A stretch of DNA of 64,000 nt, taken from positions 62,001 to 126,000 of the forward strand of contig WYCU01000003.1 of assembly GCA_016617495.1 (NCBI GenBank). Reading direction: 5' to 3'. The DNA comes from Azonexaceae bacterium s22 (GTDB lineage: Bacteria > Pseudomonadota > Gammaproteobacteria > Burkholderiales > Rhodocyclaceae). This document shows, piece after piece, positions 1 through 9,300 of this stretch. A program made the translations under genes and the position numbers. The notes under the pieces are model-generated. The model was not told the origin of the DNA and searched no databases. It was given only the letters and a program-made list of their open reading frames with translations. How positions within the stretch are numbered: the first letter of the stretch is position 1; the number at the start of each line of letters is the position of its first letter.

Positions 1-59
1 TATTATCAACAATAACAACAACTTACAAAGCAACAACACACAACGGTACAACCAGAAAA

Positions 60-97
60 CAAAAAAGCGGCCGGGAAAATTTCCGGGCCGCTTTCTT
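60..97 (-). terminator. Terminator downstream of rpsO
   Basis: A GC-rich stem (AGCGGCC pairing with GGCCGCT, one bulged G) lies just past the rpsO stop and is followed on the minus strand by a run of six T. The AT-rich stretch at 1-59 beyond it holds no gene I can see. It may be the leader of the next minus-strand gene, often pnp in this order, but that gene is outside the window. Confidence 0.8.
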
Positions 98-112
98 CGC
101 TATCGGCAACGC

Positions 113-379
113 TTACTTGCGCAGGCCGAGGCGGGTAATCAGCGTACGGTAGCGCTCAATGTCCTTGCCCTTCAGGTAGTCCAGCAGCTTGCGGCGCTGG
201 GAAACCAGACGCAGGAGGCCACGACGGGAGTGGTGATCCTTGGTGTGCTCCTTGAAGTGCGGCTGCAGGTCGTTGATACGTGCAGTCAGCAGTGCAACCT
301 GAACTTCGGGGGAGCCCGTATCACCCTGAGCTTGGGCAAAGTCGGCAACGATGGCGGCCTTGTTGGCGGTAGTCAGCAT
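113..379 (-). CDS. rpsO: 30S ribosomal protein S15
   Basis: The 88-residue product has the standard S15 length and reads as S15 throughout, including [17 protein letters not shown] near residue 20 and [21 protein letters not shown] in the second half. S15 binds 16S rRNA at the three-way junction early in 30S platform assembly. It is the last gene of the rimP-nusA-infB-rbfA-truB-rpsO run. A gap of about 100 bases separates it from truB, enough for its own promoter or an autoregulatory leader. In E. coli S15 represses its own translation through its leader; whether that holds here is not visible. A terminator follows directly. Confidence 0.97.
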   Translation of the reverse strand: MLTTANKAAIVADFAQAQGDTGSPEVQVALLTARINDLQPHFKEHTKDHHSRRGLLRLVSQRRKLLDYLKGKDIERYRTLITRLGLRK

Positions 380-482
380 TTCAAACTCACTTTCATTGAA
401 ACGACGCCGCCCCAGTTTGATAGAGCAAGCGCCAGATTGGCAAAATCTCCGTCGAGTGACGGAAGCTCAAAATTATATCAGA

Positions 483-1388
483 TCAGGTCAGCAGATGCAC
501 CAGCCGTTTCGGCCACAAACGCCCTTCCCGCCCGGCTTCGCCAACGCCGATCAGTTGGCCGCCGTCATAAACGCGTATCTTGCCGCAAAGGCCCGGCGGC
601 ATATCGATCGGATTGCCGTGCCGGAAGCGGAGCGATGCATCCGGCGTAGCGTCAAGGCGGTCGAGGCTTTGCAGGAGGGCATCCACCGGGGCCAATCGGG
701 TCAGCCGCTGCGCCTCGTCCAGTGCCTCCAATTCCACGAGAGTGACTGCCCCGCCCAGCGTCAGATCGCCGACTTCGGTGCGCCGCAAGGCCGTGAGATG
801 CGCACCGCACCCCAAGGCCGCACCGATATCTGCGGCCAGCACCCGAATGTAGGTACCTTTGCTGCACTTGACCCGCAACCGCAAACGATCCCCGGCAAAC
901 TCCAGGCACTCGATTGCATGAATGGTCACGCTCCGCGGGGCGCGCTCAACTTCAATCCCTTGCCGCGCCAATTCGTACAACGGACGGCCATCGCGCTTGA
1001 GCGCCGAATACATCGGCGGTATTTGCTGAATGTCCCCGGTGAAACGCGTAAGCACATCGAAAATCTGTGTTTTTTCGACGTCGACCGCGACAATCGAGCG
1101 GATTTCGCCTTCGGCATCGCCCGAATCGGTCGTCACGCCAAGTTTGAGCTCGGCTTCATAAGTTTTGTCGGCATCCAGCAAGTCCGCCGAGAACTTGGTG
1201 GCCTCGCCAAAGCAGAGCGGCAGCAAACCGGAAGCGAGCGGATCGAGCGTACCCGTATGCCCGCCCTTGGCTGCCGAAAACAGGCGCCGTGCCTTCTGCA
1301 AGGCATCGTTCGAACTCATGCCGACCGGCTTGTCGAACAGCAGCACGCCGTCGACCTGCTTCCAGGTACGCTTGACCTTCTGCTGCAT
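483..1388 (-). CDS. truB: tRNA pseudouridine(55) synthase TruB
   Basis: TruB converts U55 in the T-loop of tRNAs to pseudouridine. The N-terminal GVLLFDKPVGMSSN and the catalytic segment GGHTGTLDPLASGLLP, with its Asp, are intact, and so is the C-terminal RNA-binding part; total length about 301 aa is normal. I chose the ATG at 1388 (MQQKVKRTWKQVDG) because the longer reading frame runs back into rbfA and adds a charged stretch not expected in TruB. The start lies 7 bases after the rbfA stop, so the two are translationally close. Codons for IVAVDVEKTQ carry a copy of the dispersed GTCGACCGCGACAA motif at 1080-1094. Confidence 0.96.
   Translation of the reverse strand: MQQKVKRTWKQVDGVLLFDKPVGMSSNDALQKARRLFSAAKGGHTGTLDPLASGLLPLCFGEATKFSADLLDADKTYEAELKLGVTTDSGDAEGEIRSIVAVDVEKTQIFDVLTRFTGDIQQIPPMYSALKRDGRPLYELARQGIEVERAPRSVTIHAIECLEFAGDRLRLRVKCSKGTYIRVLAADIGAALGCGAHLTALRRTEVGDLTLGGAVTLVELEALDEAQRLTRLAPVDALLQSLDRLDATPDASLRFRHGNPIDMPPGLCGKIRVYDGGQLIGVGEAGREGRLWPKRLVHLLT
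1080..1094 (+). repeat. Dispersed motif copy 1 (inside truB)
   Basis: Exact core GTCGACCGCGACAAT with a T6 tract at 1070-1075 just before it. On the truB coding strand it encodes IVAVD. See the finding on the dispersed motif. Confidence 0.85.
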
Positions 1389-1395
1389 GGCAATC

Positions 1396-1788
1396 TCAGT
1401 CTTTGGTTTGCTCCGGCTCGGCATCTTCTGCCGAACGGGCATTGGCTTCGTCGATCAACTGGGAGAGGCTCATCCCCCGCTCCAGCGAACTGTCGTAGAT
1501 GAAGTGCAGTTCGGGCAGCGTGTGGATGTGGATACGACGCCCCAATTCACGACGCAGAAAGCCGGAAGCCCGCTTGAGCCCCTTCTGGATCTCATCGAGA
1601 TGCGCGTCGTTAAGCGTCGTGAAATAGACCTTGGCATGGGCGTAATCCGGCGTCAGCTCGACTTCAGTCAAACTGACCATGCCCACGCGGGGATCCTTGA
1701 GTTCGGTGCGAATCAGGTCGGACAGGTCGCGGCGAACCTGCTCCGCGACCCGATCACTGCGTTGAAATCCGCGGTTGTGTTTCTTCAT
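1396..1788 (-). CDS. rbfA: 30S ribosome-binding factor RbfA
   Basis: RbfA binds the free 30S subunit near the 5' helix of 16S rRNA and aids late maturation and cold growth. The 130-aa product has the family start ([46 protein letters not shown], read in parts) and the usual length. Its ATG overlaps the infB stop codon (TAATG arrangement at 1786-1790), which implies translational coupling in the nusA operon. Confidence 0.96.
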   Translation of the reverse strand: MKKHNRGFQRSDRVAEQVRRDLSDLIRTELKDPRVGMVSLTEVELTPDYAHAKVYFTTLNDAHLDEIQKGLKRASGFLRRELGRRIHIHTLPELHFIYDSSLERGMSLSQLIDEANARSAEDAEPEQTKD

Positions 1789-4556
1789 TACAGCGTACGC
1801 GCCACTTCCTGGATTTCATAAACTTCGAGCTGATCGCCTTCCTGGATGTCGTTGTTGCCACGCAGGGAAAGACCGCACTCGAAGTTGGAACGCACTTCCT
1901 TGACGTCGTCCTTGAAGCGCTTGAGCGAGTCGAGCTCGCCGTCCCACTGGACCACGTTGTTGCGGATGAGGCGAACGCGCGAATTGCGCTTGACGATACC
2001 TTCCAGCACGTAACAGCCGGCAATCGCGCCAACCTTGGAAACGTGGAAGACCTGGCGGATCTCGACCATGCCGGTGACCTGCTCGCGCTTTTCGGGCGCC
2101 AACATGCCGGACAGCGCGGCCTTGACGTCATCGACGGCATCGTAAATCACGTTGTAGTAACGGATATCGACACCGAAACTTTCGGCCAGCTTGCGCGAAC
2201 CGGCATCGGCACGGATGTTGAAGCCGATGATGACCGCACCCGAAGCCTGAGCCAGGTTGACGTCGGATTCGCTGATCGCGCCGACGGCACCGTGGATGAT
2301 CTGCACGCGGACTTCTTCGTTGGAGAGCTTGGCCAGCGTCTGCACCAGCGCCTCCTGCGAACCTTGCACGTCGGCCTTGACGATGAGGGGCAGCGTCTTG
2401 ACTTCGCCTTCTTCCATCTGCTGGAACATGTTCTCGAGCTTGGCTGCCTGCTGCTTGGCCAGCTTGACGTCACGGAACTTGCCCTGACGGAACAGGGCGA
2501 TTTCACGCGCTTTCTTCTCGTCGACCATCACGATGGCTTCTTCACCCGCAGCCGGCACATCCGACAGACCGAGGATTTCGACCGGGATTGAGGGACCGGC
2601 TTCGTTGATCGGCTTGCCGTTCTCGTCGAGCATGGCGCGGACCTTGCCGAAGACCTGGCCGGCGAGCACGACATCGCCGCGCTTGAGCGTGCCGGACTGA
2701 ACCAGCATGGTCGCCACCGCACCGCGACCCTTGTCGAGACGGGCTTCGATGATCAGACCCTTGGCCGGAGCCTCCTTCGGCGCGGTCAATTCGAGCACTT
2801 CCGCCTGGAGCAGGATGTTCTCGAGCAGCTCGTCAATGCCGGTACCCTTCTTGGCCGACACCGGGCAGAACGGGGAGTCGCCGCCGTATTCTTCCGGAAT
2901 CACACCTTCGGCCACCAGTTCCTGCTTGACGCGGTCCGGATTGGCATCGGGCTTGTCGATCTTGTTGACCGCCACCACCAGCGGAACACCGGCCGCCTTG
3001 GCGTGGTGGATCGCTTCCTTGGTCTGCGGCATCACGCCGTCGTCGGCAGCCACCACCAGAACCACGATGTCGGTCGCCTTGGCGCCGCGGGCACGCATCG
3101 CCGTAAAGGCTTCGTGACCCGGGGTGTCGAGGAAGGTGATCATGCCGCGGTCGGTTTCGACGTGGTAGGCACCGATGTGCTGGGTAATGCCACCGGCTTC
3201 GCCCGCCGCCACCTTGGCACGGCGGATGTAGTCGAGCAGCGAGGTCTTGCCGTGGTCGACGTGACCCATGACGGTCACCACCGGCGCCCGCGGCTCAAGC
3301 GCCACATCCTTGTGTTCAGCGTGTTCCTCAAGGAAGGCATCCGGATCGTCGAGCTTGGCAGCGACGGCCTTATGGCCCATTTCCTCGACGACGATCATCG
3401 CCGTTTCCTGATCGAGCACCTGGTTGATGGTGACCATCGAACCCATCTTCATCATGACCTTGATCACTTCGATGGCCTTGACCGCCATCTTGTGCGCCAG
3501 ATCGGAAACGGAAATGGTTTCCGGCACGTGCACTTCGCGGACGATCGGCTCGGTCGGCGCCTGGAAACTGCCTTGACCGTCATCCCCATGACCGTGCTTC
3601 TTGTGACCGCCACGGCCGGCCTTCCAGCCACTGCCGGTATCGGCGGAGCGCGTCTTGATGCCCGGCTTCTTGCGATTTTCCTCGCCGCGAACATTGCCGC
3701 CCGCGCCCTTCTTGCCTTCCTTGCCGGCGTCTGCCTTCTTGTGCAGCGTACCGCGCTCCGGCGCGCCGTCCTTGGCTTGCGCTGCGGCTTGTTGCTTGGC
3801 CTGCTCGGCCTGTTTGGCGGCTTGCGCGGCGGCTTCGGCCTGCTGGCGCATACGGGCCAGTTCCGCCTCGCGCGCCTGCTTCTCGCGCAGTTCGCGCTCC
3901 TGGATTTCGCGGAGTTGATTCTGGCGACGGCTCTGTTCGGCGCGCGCCTCCAATTCCGCCTTGCCGATGACCGCCTCGAGCGTGGGCTTGGTGCGCGTCA
4001 GTACCGGCTCGCTGACCACCGGCTCGGCAGCCACTTCGGGCTCCGGAGCGGGTTCAGGCTCGGCGACTGGCTCAGGCACGACCACCGGTTCGGGTTCCGG
4101 CTCAGGCTCGGGTTCCGGTGCGGGCGGCGGAACCTCCACCACCACCTCGGGAATCGGCTCGACTTCGGGCACGACAACCGGCGTTTCCGGCATTTCTTCC
4201 GGCGCAAGATCGAGGGCTTTTGCCTCGGCTTCACCGACAGCCTCCGGATGCTGGTCGCCCAGTTCGCGCTTGACCAGCACGCGCTTCTTGCGCACCTCGA
4301 CTTGCACGGTACGGGCGCGCCCATGGGCGTCCGTCGCCTTGATTTCGGAGGTCTGCTTGCGGGTCAGCGTGATCTTGGTTTTCGATTCGTCGCCATGGGC
4401 GCGGCGCAGATAATCCAGCAGTTTTGCCTTGTCCTGGTCGGTCAGGGCATCGTTGCTGCCTTGCTTGGCGACGCCAGCCTTGCCCAGCTGTTCCAGAAGT
4501 GCCGCTACCGGCATCTTCAGTTCCTGGGCGAATTGTGAAACGGTCGTTGTTGTCAT
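1788..4556 (-). CDS. infB: Translation initiation factor IF-2
   Basis: IF-2 is the GTPase that brings initiator fMet-tRNA to the 30S subunit and promotes subunit joining. The 922-aa protein has an N-terminal IF2N domain ([21 protein letters not shown]), a long disordered linker rich in Pro/Glu/Val repeats (about residues 140-205), an Ala/Gln/Arg-rich coiled segment, a second IF2N-like domain, then the G domain with [23 protein letters not shown] and NKIDKPDA, and the C-terminal beta-barrel domains ending in [12 protein letters not shown]. The ATG at 4556 follows a clear Shine-Dalgarno (GGGAGGG), so I prefer it to the upstream in-frame start that would overlap the end of nusA. Confidence 0.98.
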   Translation of the reverse strand: MTTTTVSQFAQELKMPVAALLEQLGKAGVAKQGSNDALTDQDKAKLLDYLRRAHGDESKTKITLTRKQTSEIKATDAHGRARTVQVEVRKKRVLVKRELGDQHPEAVGEAEAKALDLAPEEMPETPVVVPEVEPIPEVVVEVPPPAPEPEPEPEPEPVVVPEPVAEPEPAPEPEVAAEPVVSEPVLTRTKPTLEAVIGKAELEARAEQSRRQNQLREIQERELREKQAREAELARMRQQAEAAAQAAKQAEQAKQQAAAQAKDGAPERGTLHKKADAGKEGKKGAGGNVRGEENRKKPGIKTRSADTGSGWKAGRGGHKKHGHGDDGQGSFQAPTEPIVREVHVPETISVSDLAHKMAVKAIEVIKVMMKMGSMVTINQVLDQETAMIVVEEMGHKAVAAKLDDPDAFLEEHAEHKDVALEPRAPVVTVMGHVDHGKTSLLDYIRRAKVAAGEAGGITQHIGAYHVETDRGMITFLDTPGHEAFTAMRARGAKATDIVVLVVAADDGVMPQTKEAIHHAKAAGVPLVVAVNKIDKPDANPDRVKQELVAEGVIPEEYGGDSPFCPVSAKKGTGIDELLENILLQAEVLELTAPKEAPAKGLIIEARLDKGRGAVATMLVQSGTLKRGDVVLAGQVFGKVRAMLDENGKPINEAGPSIPVEILGLSDVPAAGEEAIVMVDEKKAREIALFRQGKFRDVKLAKQQAAKLENMFQQMEEGEVKTLPLIVKADVQGSQEALVQTLAKLSNEEVRVQIIHGAVGAISESDVNLAQASGAVIIGFNIRADAGSRKLAESFGVDIRYYNVIYDAVDDVKAALSGMLAPEKREQVTGMVEIRQVFHVSKVGAIAGCYVLEGIVKRNSRVRLIRNNVVQWDGELDSLKRFKDDVKEVRSNFECGLSLRGNNDIQEGDQLEVYEIQEVARTL

Positions 4557-4572
4557 ATGGCTACCCTCCCAC

Positions 4573-6045
4573 TCACTCAAACCAGTGAGCACGTGCCTTC
4601 AGAATGATTTCCTTTGCCTGCGTCTCGTCGATGCCGGTCAATTCGGTAAGTTCGTCGACGGCCAGTTCGGCCAGATCGTCGCGCGTCTTGACACCGCCTT
4701 CAGCCAGCTTGGCGGCGATTTCCTTGGTCATGCCTTCGAGGTTGATCAGGTCGTCGGCGACCCCTTCCAGCTTTTCCTCAGTCGCAATGGCTTCGGTGAG
4801 CAGCACGTTACGGGCGCGATTGCGCAGTTCGTTGACGAGATCTTCGTCCAGGCCGTCGATTTCCAGCATTTCCGCCAGCGGCACGTAGGCAACCTCTTCC
4901 AGCGTGGAGAAGCCTTCGTCGATGAGCAGATCGGCCAGCTCTTCGTCGATATCGAGCTTTTCCATGAAGGTGATGCGCGTCGTGGCGTGCTCGGCTTCGG
5001 ATTTCTTGGCCGACTCGTCCTGCGTCATCAGATTGATGGTCCAGCCGGTCAGTTCGGAAGCAAGGCGCACGTTCTGGCCGCTACGGCCGATGGCGATGGC
5101 CAGATTGTCTTCGTCAACCACGACGTCCATGGCGTGCTTTTCTTCATCGACCACGATGGAGGAAACTTCGGCCGGCGCCAGCGCACCGATCACGAACTGC
5201 GCCGGATCGGCGGACCAGAGGACGATATCGATGTTTTCACCGCCGATTTCGTTACGCACAGCCGTCACGCGCGAACCGCGCAGACCGACGCAGGTGCCAA
5301 TCGGATCGACGCGCGGGTCATTGGATTTGACGGCGATCTTGGCGCGCATGCCGGGATCGCGGGCACAGGCCTTCAATTCCATGAGGCCGTCGTCGATCTC
5401 GGGCACTTCCAGACCGAAAAGCTGAATGACGAATTCCGGGGCGGTACGCGAGAGGATGATCTGCGGGCCACGGGCATTGCGGTCGATGCGCAGCAGGTAG
5501 GCACGAACGCGGTCGCCGACACGGAGGTTTTCCTTCGGGATCATCTGGTCGCGCGGCAACAGGGCTTCAATCTTGCCCGCCTCGATGATGGCATTGCCCC
5601 GTTCCATGCGCTTGATCGTGCCGGAAACGACGTGCTCCTTGCGCTCCAGGAAGTCGGCGAGAATCTGCTCACGCTCGGCATCGCGAATCTTCTGAAGGAT
5701 GACCTGCTTGGCCGCCTGGGCGCCAATGCGACCAAAATCGATCGGCTCCAGCGGCTCTTCGAGGAAATCGCCAGCTTCCACTTCGGGATCGTCTTCCCTG
5801 GCTTCGGAAACCGGAATCTGCAGGTGTTCGTTGACGTATTCCTCGTCGGCCACGACCTGCCAGCGACGGAAGGATTCGAAGTTACCGGTATTGCGATCGA
5901 TCACCACACGCACATCGGCTTCGTCGTGGATACGCTTTTTCGTCGCGGAGGCGAGCGCCATTTCAAGGGCACCGAAAACGATTTCCTTGTTGACGTTCTT
6001 TTCGCGGGCCAGTGCATCGACCAGCAGCAACATTTCACGGCTCAT
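4573..6045 (-). CDS. nusA: Transcription termination/antitermination factor NusA
   Basis: NusA binds RNA polymerase and nascent RNA and modulates pausing, intrinsic termination and rRNA antitermination. The 490-aa protein has the N-terminal polymerase-binding domain ([17 protein letters not shown]), S1 ([18 protein letters not shown]), tandem KH domains ([18 protein letters not shown] and [18 protein letters not shown]) and two acidic C-terminal helix-hairpin repeats, as in gammaproteobacteria and betaproteobacteria. A strong ribosome-binding site (AGGAGG) precedes the ATG. As NusA influences intrinsic termination, the hairpins in the operon leader at 6518-6575 are a natural place for feedback; that is inference. 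Confidence 0.98.
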   Translation of the reverse strand: MSREMLLLVDALAREKNVNKEIVFGALEMALASATKKRIHDEADVRVVIDRNTGNFESFRRWQVVADEEYVNEHLQIPVSEAREDDPEVEAGDFLEEPLEPIDFGRIGAQAAKQVILQKIRDAEREQILADFLERKEHVVSGTIKRMERGNAIIEAGKIEALLPRDQMIPKENLRVGDRVRAYLLRIDRNARGPQIILSRTAPEFVIQLFGLEVPEIDDGLMELKACARDPGMRAKIAVKSNDPRVDPIGTCVGLRGSRVTAVRNEIGGENIDIVLWSADPAQFVIGALAPAEVSSIVVDEEKHAMDVVVDEDNLAIAIGRSGQNVRLASELTGWTINLMTQDESAKKSEAEHATTRITFMEKLDIDEELADLLIDEGFSTLEEVAYVPLAEMLEIDGLDEDLVNELRNRARNVLLTEAIATEEKLEGVADDLINLEGMTKEIAAKLAEGGVKTRDDLAELAVDELTELTGIDETQAKEIILKARAHWFE

Positions 6046-6066
6046 GAGCTAAAACCTCCTCGTCCT

Positions 6067-6507
6067 TCAGTCGAATCGAGGCACCAGACGTGCCTTCTCG
6101 ATATTGGTGAATTCCAGTTCCACATCTTCCTTTTCCAGGCGCAACCCAACTTTGCCGTCCTTGCAGCCAAGGAGTTCGCCCTGGAAATTGCGGCGATTAT
6201 TGTGCGGAATACGCAACTTGATCTGGATATCCTGCCCGGCAAAGCGTTCGAAATCGCTTTCCTTCTTGACCACGCGGTCCATCCCCGGCGAGGAAACCTC
6301 CAGGCGATCGAAATCGACGTTTTCGACTTCGAAGACACGGGTCAGCTGATTCGACACGCGAGCGCAGTCATCCACATCGATCCCGCCCTCTTTTTCCGGC
6401 GCATCGATGAAAATGCGAATCGTCCGGCCGCGAGGCGAAAGTTCAACGTCGACCAGTTCGTAACCCAGCCCGGTCACGGTCGTTTCCAGCAGTGAATTCA
6501 GATCCAT
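6067..6507 (-). CDS. rimP: Ribosome maturation factor RimP
   Basis: RimP assists 30S maturation. The protein (about 146 aa) begins MDLNSLLETTVTGLGYELVDVELSPRGRTIRIFID and contains the family's DCARVSNQLTRVFEVENV and LEVSSPGMDRV motifs. I placed the start at the ATG (6507); a GTG two codons upstream is also possible, and neither has an obvious Shine-Dalgarno. It is the first gene of the nusA-infB operon, and its start codon lies only about 10 bases after a hairpin and U-run. Confidence 0.93.
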   Translation of the reverse strand: MDLNSLLETTVTGLGYELVDVELSPRGRTIRIFIDAPEKEGGIDVDDCARVSNQLTRVFEVENVDFDRLEVSSPGMDRVVKKESDFERFAGQDIQIKLRIPHNNRRNFQGELLGCKDGKVGLRLEKEDVELEFTNIEKARLVPRFD

Positions 6508-6517
6508 AGCCACAAAT

Positions 6518-6577
6518 AAAAAATGGGCATAAAGCCCATCTTGAAAAAAAAGATGTCCCGCCAGAAAACTGGCGGTG
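6518..6577 (-). promoter_or_regulatory. rimP-nusA leader with two hairpins and U-runs (candidate attenuator)
   Basis: On the minus strand the leader has hairpin 1 (CCGCCAG/CTGGCGG, arms at 6569-6575 and 6558-6564, TTTT loop), a U8 run (6551-6544), then hairpin 2 (ATGGGC/GCCCAT, 6539-6523) followed directly by U6 (6523-6518), a typical intrinsic terminator shape. CATCTT (6555-6550) can pair with AAGATG (6542-6537), which shares three bases with the 5' arm of hairpin 2, giving a possible antiterminator. The structures may instead simply end rluB transcripts. The rimP start codon follows within about 10 bases. Confidence 0.6.
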
Positions 6578-6591
6578 AAACAAACCGGTGA

Positions 6592-6620
6592 ATTATAACG
6601 GTTTATTCCCCACCAGTAAA
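6592..6620 (-). promoter_or_regulatory. Candidate sigma-70 promoter for the rimP-nusA-infB operon
   Basis: On the minus strand, TTTACT (6620-6615) and a perfect TATAAT (6597-6592) are separated by 17 bases. It lies between the rluB stop and the leader hairpins, so transcripts would start near 6585 and pass through both hairpins before rimP. Confidence 0.65.
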
Positions 6621-6659
6621 TGAAGCGCGCGGATTTTGTGCACTGCCCACAAGGCCGTT

Positions 6660-7643
6660 TCAGGGACGGTCGAGGGCGCGCATCAAGGCCTTGACTTCGG
6701 CTTCATCGAGCTCGCGGCAACGCCCGCGACGCAGTTGCGGCGGCAGGGTAAACGGGCCGTAGCGAACACGGATCAGACGGCTGACCGTACAGCCGACGGC
6801 CTCGAACATCCGGCGGACTTCGCGGTTGCGGCCTTCGAACAGGGTCACGCGGTACCATTTGTTGGCGCCCTCGCCGCCGGCATCCACCAACGACGCGAAA
6901 CTGGCCTGCCCGTCCTCAAGCATCACGCCGTTGAGCAGTTGCTGCTGCGCTTCGTCGGTCAGTTCGCCCAGCACCCGCACGGCGTATTCGCGGACCAGTT
7001 GCGAGCTGGGGTGCATCAGGCGATTGGCCAGTTCGCCGGAAGTTGTGAACAACAACAACCCGGAGGTGTTGAAGTCGAGACGCCCGACATTGATCCAGCG
7101 CCCGCCACGCATCCGCGGCAAGGCGGCAAACACCGATGGGCGACCATCCGGGTCGTCGCGCGAAACGATCTCGCCTTCCGGCTTGTGGTACATCAGGACA
7201 CGCGGTGGCCGGCTGCTGCCGGTAAAGCGGATGTTGACGAGGCGACCGCCGATCTTGACCTTGTCCGTCGGCACCACCGATTGTCCGATTTGCGCCACTT
7301 CGCCATTGACCGTCACCCGCCCCTCGGCGATCCAGGCTTCCATTTCACGCCGCGAACCGACGCCGGCCTGGGCCAGCACTTTTTGCAGACGCTCCGGCTT
7401 CGCCTGGACCAGCGGCTTGCCGTTACGCCCGATCGTGCCGCGATTGGCCCGACCGGTCGGCGGCACCATGCCACGTCGGCGCGGCGTGCGGGCGGGCGCC
7501 GCAGCGTCCACTTCCGGCGGCTGGCTTTCGCCGTCCTGGCCGTGCGCAGGCAAATTGTCGCGGTCGACCGCTTTTTTGGGCCGATTTTCAAAATCCTCGC
7601 CGCGCTTTTGCGACGAACGAAATGGCGTACGTTTAGTTTTCAT
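6660..7643 (-). CDS. rluB: 23S rRNA pseudouridine(2605) synthase RluB
   Basis: The RluB/RsuA-family enzyme modifies 23S rRNA. The first 90 or so residues are a basic, low-complexity extension ([21 protein letters not shown]...), followed by an S4 domain ([23 protein letters not shown]) and the catalytic domain with [15 protein letters not shown] (catalytic Asp) and [15 protein letters not shown]. At 327 aa it is longer than E. coli RluB mainly through the N-terminal tail. Its ATG lies inside the 3' end of scpB (11-base overlap), so it is translated as part of the scpA-scpB-rluB run, a common arrangement. The tail carries a dispersed-motif copy at 7554-7568. Confidence 0.93.
   Translation of the reverse strand: MKTKRTPFRSSQKRGEDFENRPKKAVDRDNLPAHGQDGESQPPEVDAAAPARTPRRRGMVPPTGRANRGTIGRNGKPLVQAKPERLQKVLAQAGVGSRREMEAWIAEGRVTVNGEVAQIGQSVVPTDKVKIGGRLVNIRFTGSSRPPRVLMYHKPEGEIVSRDDPDGRPSVFAALPRMRGGRWINVGRLDFNTSGLLLFTTSGELANRLMHPSSQLVREYAVRVLGELTDEAQQQLLNGVMLEDGQASFASLVDAGGEGANKWYRVTLFEGRNREVRRMFEAVGCTVSRLIRVRYGPFTLPPQLRRGRCRELDEAEVKALMRALDRP
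7554..7568 (-). repeat. Dispersed motif copy 2 (inside rluB)
   Basis: Minus strand reads GTCGACCGCGACAAT preceded by GGCCCAAAAAAGCG, the same A-rich lead as the gcvH-gcvP copy. It lies in the low-complexity N-terminal part of rluB. Confidence 0.85.
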
Positions 7644-8175
7644 GATTCAGCTCCAGTGTCTGGCTGATTTGTTCAAGGGGCGGCAGTTCGCTGACGCTGC
7701 GCAAGCCCAGATCGTCGAGGAATTGGCGGGTGGTGGCAAACAGGGCCGGCCGGCCCGGGGTGTCGCGGTGACCGACGACGTCGATCCAGCCGCGTTCTTC
7801 CAGCGTCTTGATGACATTGGTGTTCACAGCGACCCCGCGGATTTCTTCGATATCGCCGCGGGTGACCGGCTGACGGTAGGCGATGATGGCCAGCGTTTCG
7901 AGGACGGCACGGGAATACTTGGGCGGTTTTTCAGGGTTAAGGCGTTCAAGATACGGCAGGTATTCGGCGCGCGTCCGGAAACGCCAGCCGGAAGCGAGCT
8001 GGATCAGTTCGACCGGGCGCTTTTGGTAATCGGCGCGCAGGTCGTCGAGCAGCTTGCGCAAGGTATCCGAGGAAAGCGTTTCCTCGAAGAGTTTCTTCAT
8101 GTCGTTGAGCGACATCGGCTCGCGCGTTGCGAGCAGGGCCGCCTCAAGCACTTTCTTGATCTGGCTGGGCTTCAC
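7633..8175 (-). CDS. scpB: Segregation and condensation protein B
   Basis: ScpB is the winged-helix partner of the SMC-ScpA complex that compacts and helps segregate the chromosome. The 180-aa protein contains the signature [14 protein letters not shown] and the winged-helix segment [28 protein letters not shown]. The start is a GTG (8175) 32 bases inside the end of scpA, giving an overlapping scpA-scpB pair; a slightly later start cannot be excluded. It overlaps rluB at its 3' end. Confidence 0.94.
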   Translation of the reverse strand: MKPSQIKKVLEAALLATREPMSLNDMKKLFEETLSSDTLRKLLDDLRADYQKRPVELIQLASGWRFRTRAEYLPYLERLNPEKPPKYSRAVLETLAIIAYRQPVTRGDIEEIRGVAVNTNVIKTLEERGWIDVVGHRDTPGRPALFATTRQFLDDLGLRSVSELPPLEQISQTLELNHEN

Positions 8176-9007
8176 CTTGATGCACTCGCAGGTAAATCGG
8201 CTGAAAAGCCTCAGTTTGGGTAATTTCGATCAGCTTTTCACGGGCCAGTTCGAGCATGGCCAAAAAGTGGACGACCAGCGCCGGGGCGCCCATCTCCGGG
8301 TCGAACAGGGCCTCGAACAGAACAAAGCCGCCCTTTTCCTGAAGCTGGCGCAGGATGATGCCCATGTGCTCGCGCACCGACAATTCCTCGCGGCTGATCT
8401 TGTGATTGCGCTTGAGCAGGGCTTGCCGCACGACGGCCATCCAGGCATCGCGCAATTCATCGGCAGAAACTTCCGGCAGACGAACCAACAGGGATTTTTC
8501 GACCAGCGTTTCCACCCAGTAGAACTCGCGCTCCGCTTGCGGCATCTCGTTGAGTTTCTGGCCGGCGAGCTTCATCTGCTCGTATTCCATCAGGCGCCGG
8601 ACGAGCTCCGCGCGCGGATCTTCGGCCTCTTCTTCGCCCGGCAGTTTGGGCCGCGGCAGAAGCATGCGCGACTTGATCTCGATGAGCATGGCCGCCATCA
8701 CCAGGTATTCCGCCGCCAATTCGAGATTGCTGGCGCGCATGGCGTCGACGTAATCGAGATACTGGCGCGTCAGCGGTGCCATCGGGATGTCGAGGATATC
8801 GACGTTGGCCTTGCGGATCAGGTAAAGCAGCAGATCCAGCGGCCCTTCGAAAGCGTCGAGCATGATTTCGAGCGCATCCGGCGGGATGTACAAATCCTGC
8901 GGCAATTGCGCCAGCGGTTCGCCATAGATGCGCGCCACCGGCTCGAAGAGACTGCTTTGCAGCACTTCGATTTCGGGCATTTCCGGCGCGTCTACCGCGA
9001 CAACCAT
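8144..9007 (-). CDS. scpA: Segregation and condensation protein A
   Basis: ScpA is the kleisin that bridges the SMC heads. The diagnostic motif [34 protein letters not shown] (read in parts) is near residue 45, with the expected helical middle and C-terminal winged helix ([21 protein letters not shown]). I chose the ATG at 9007, two bases after the stop of the LABN gene; the open frame extends further but would then cover that gene. Its first codons (VVAVDAP) contain a one-mismatch copy of the dispersed motif at 8990-9003. Confidence 0.94.
   Translation of the reverse strand: MVVAVDAPEMPEIEVLQSSLFEPVARIYGEPLAQLPQDLYIPPDALEIMLDAFEGPLDLLLYLIRKANVDILDIPMAPLTRQYLDYVDAMRASNLELAAEYLVMAAMLIEIKSRMLLPRPKLPGEEEAEDPRAELVRRLMEYEQMKLAGQKLNEMPQAEREFYWVETLVEKSLLVRLPEVSADELRDAWMAVVRQALLKRNHKISREELSVREHMGIILRQLQEKGGFVLFEALFDPEMGAPALVVHFLAMLELAREKLIEITQTEAFQPIYLRVHQGEAQPDQESA
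8990..9003 (+). repeat. Dispersed motif copy 3, one mismatch (5' end of scpA)
   Basis: GTCTACCGCGACAA differs from the consensus core at one base. The bases before it (TTCCGGCGC) match those before the merR copy at 37502, which suggests relatedness rather than chance. Confidence 0.55.
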
Positions 9008-9009
9008 GC

Positions 9010-9300
9010 TCACGAGGCCGCGCTGCGGCCCTTGCTCCGGTAGTGCAGGCTGAGATTGCGCAGGTAAATGGCCAACGGCAACGCCTGCCCGAATATGAAC
9101 ACCGGATCGCGGCGATGAATGGCGTAAATAACCAGCACCAGGCTGCCGGCGATGCTGAAATACCAGAAGGCAACGGGAATCACCACGCGCTTTTCCTTTT
9201 CGCTCGACCACCACTGGACGACGAAACGCATCATGAACAGCGCCTGCCCGGCAAAGCCAATGCCGATCCAGATCAGGGATTCCCAGTCGTAACCGAACAT
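9010..9300 (-). CDS. Small membrane protein with lipid-A-biosynthesis N-terminal (LABN) domain
   Basis: A 96-aa protein with three likely membrane helices (IWIGIGFAGQALFMMRFVVQWW; VAFWYFSIAGSLVLVIYAIH; FIFGQALPLAIYLRNLSLHY). The pattern QALFMMRFVVQWWSSEK...VIPVAFWYFSIAGS fits the LABN domain, which stands alone in many bacteria and is fused to lipid A or glycan-modifying proteins in others. The precise role is unknown to me. Its ATG overlaps the trpS stop (ATGA) and scpA starts right after it, so it is embedded in the operon. Confidence 0.8.
   Translation of the reverse strand: MFGYDWESLIWIGIGFAGQALFMMRFVVQWWSSEKEKRVVIPVAFWYFSIAGSLVLVIYAIHRRDPVFIFGQALPLAIYLRNLSLHYRSKGRSAAS

Noticed and set aside
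3003-4538. Long plus-strand open frame opposite infB, and similar long frames opposite nusA, gcvP, DUF3141 and the Pat-like gene
   Set aside because: They mirror high-GC coding sequence on the other strand, have low-complexity Arg/His/Gly-rich products and match no family, while the minus/plus partner is a well-known protein.
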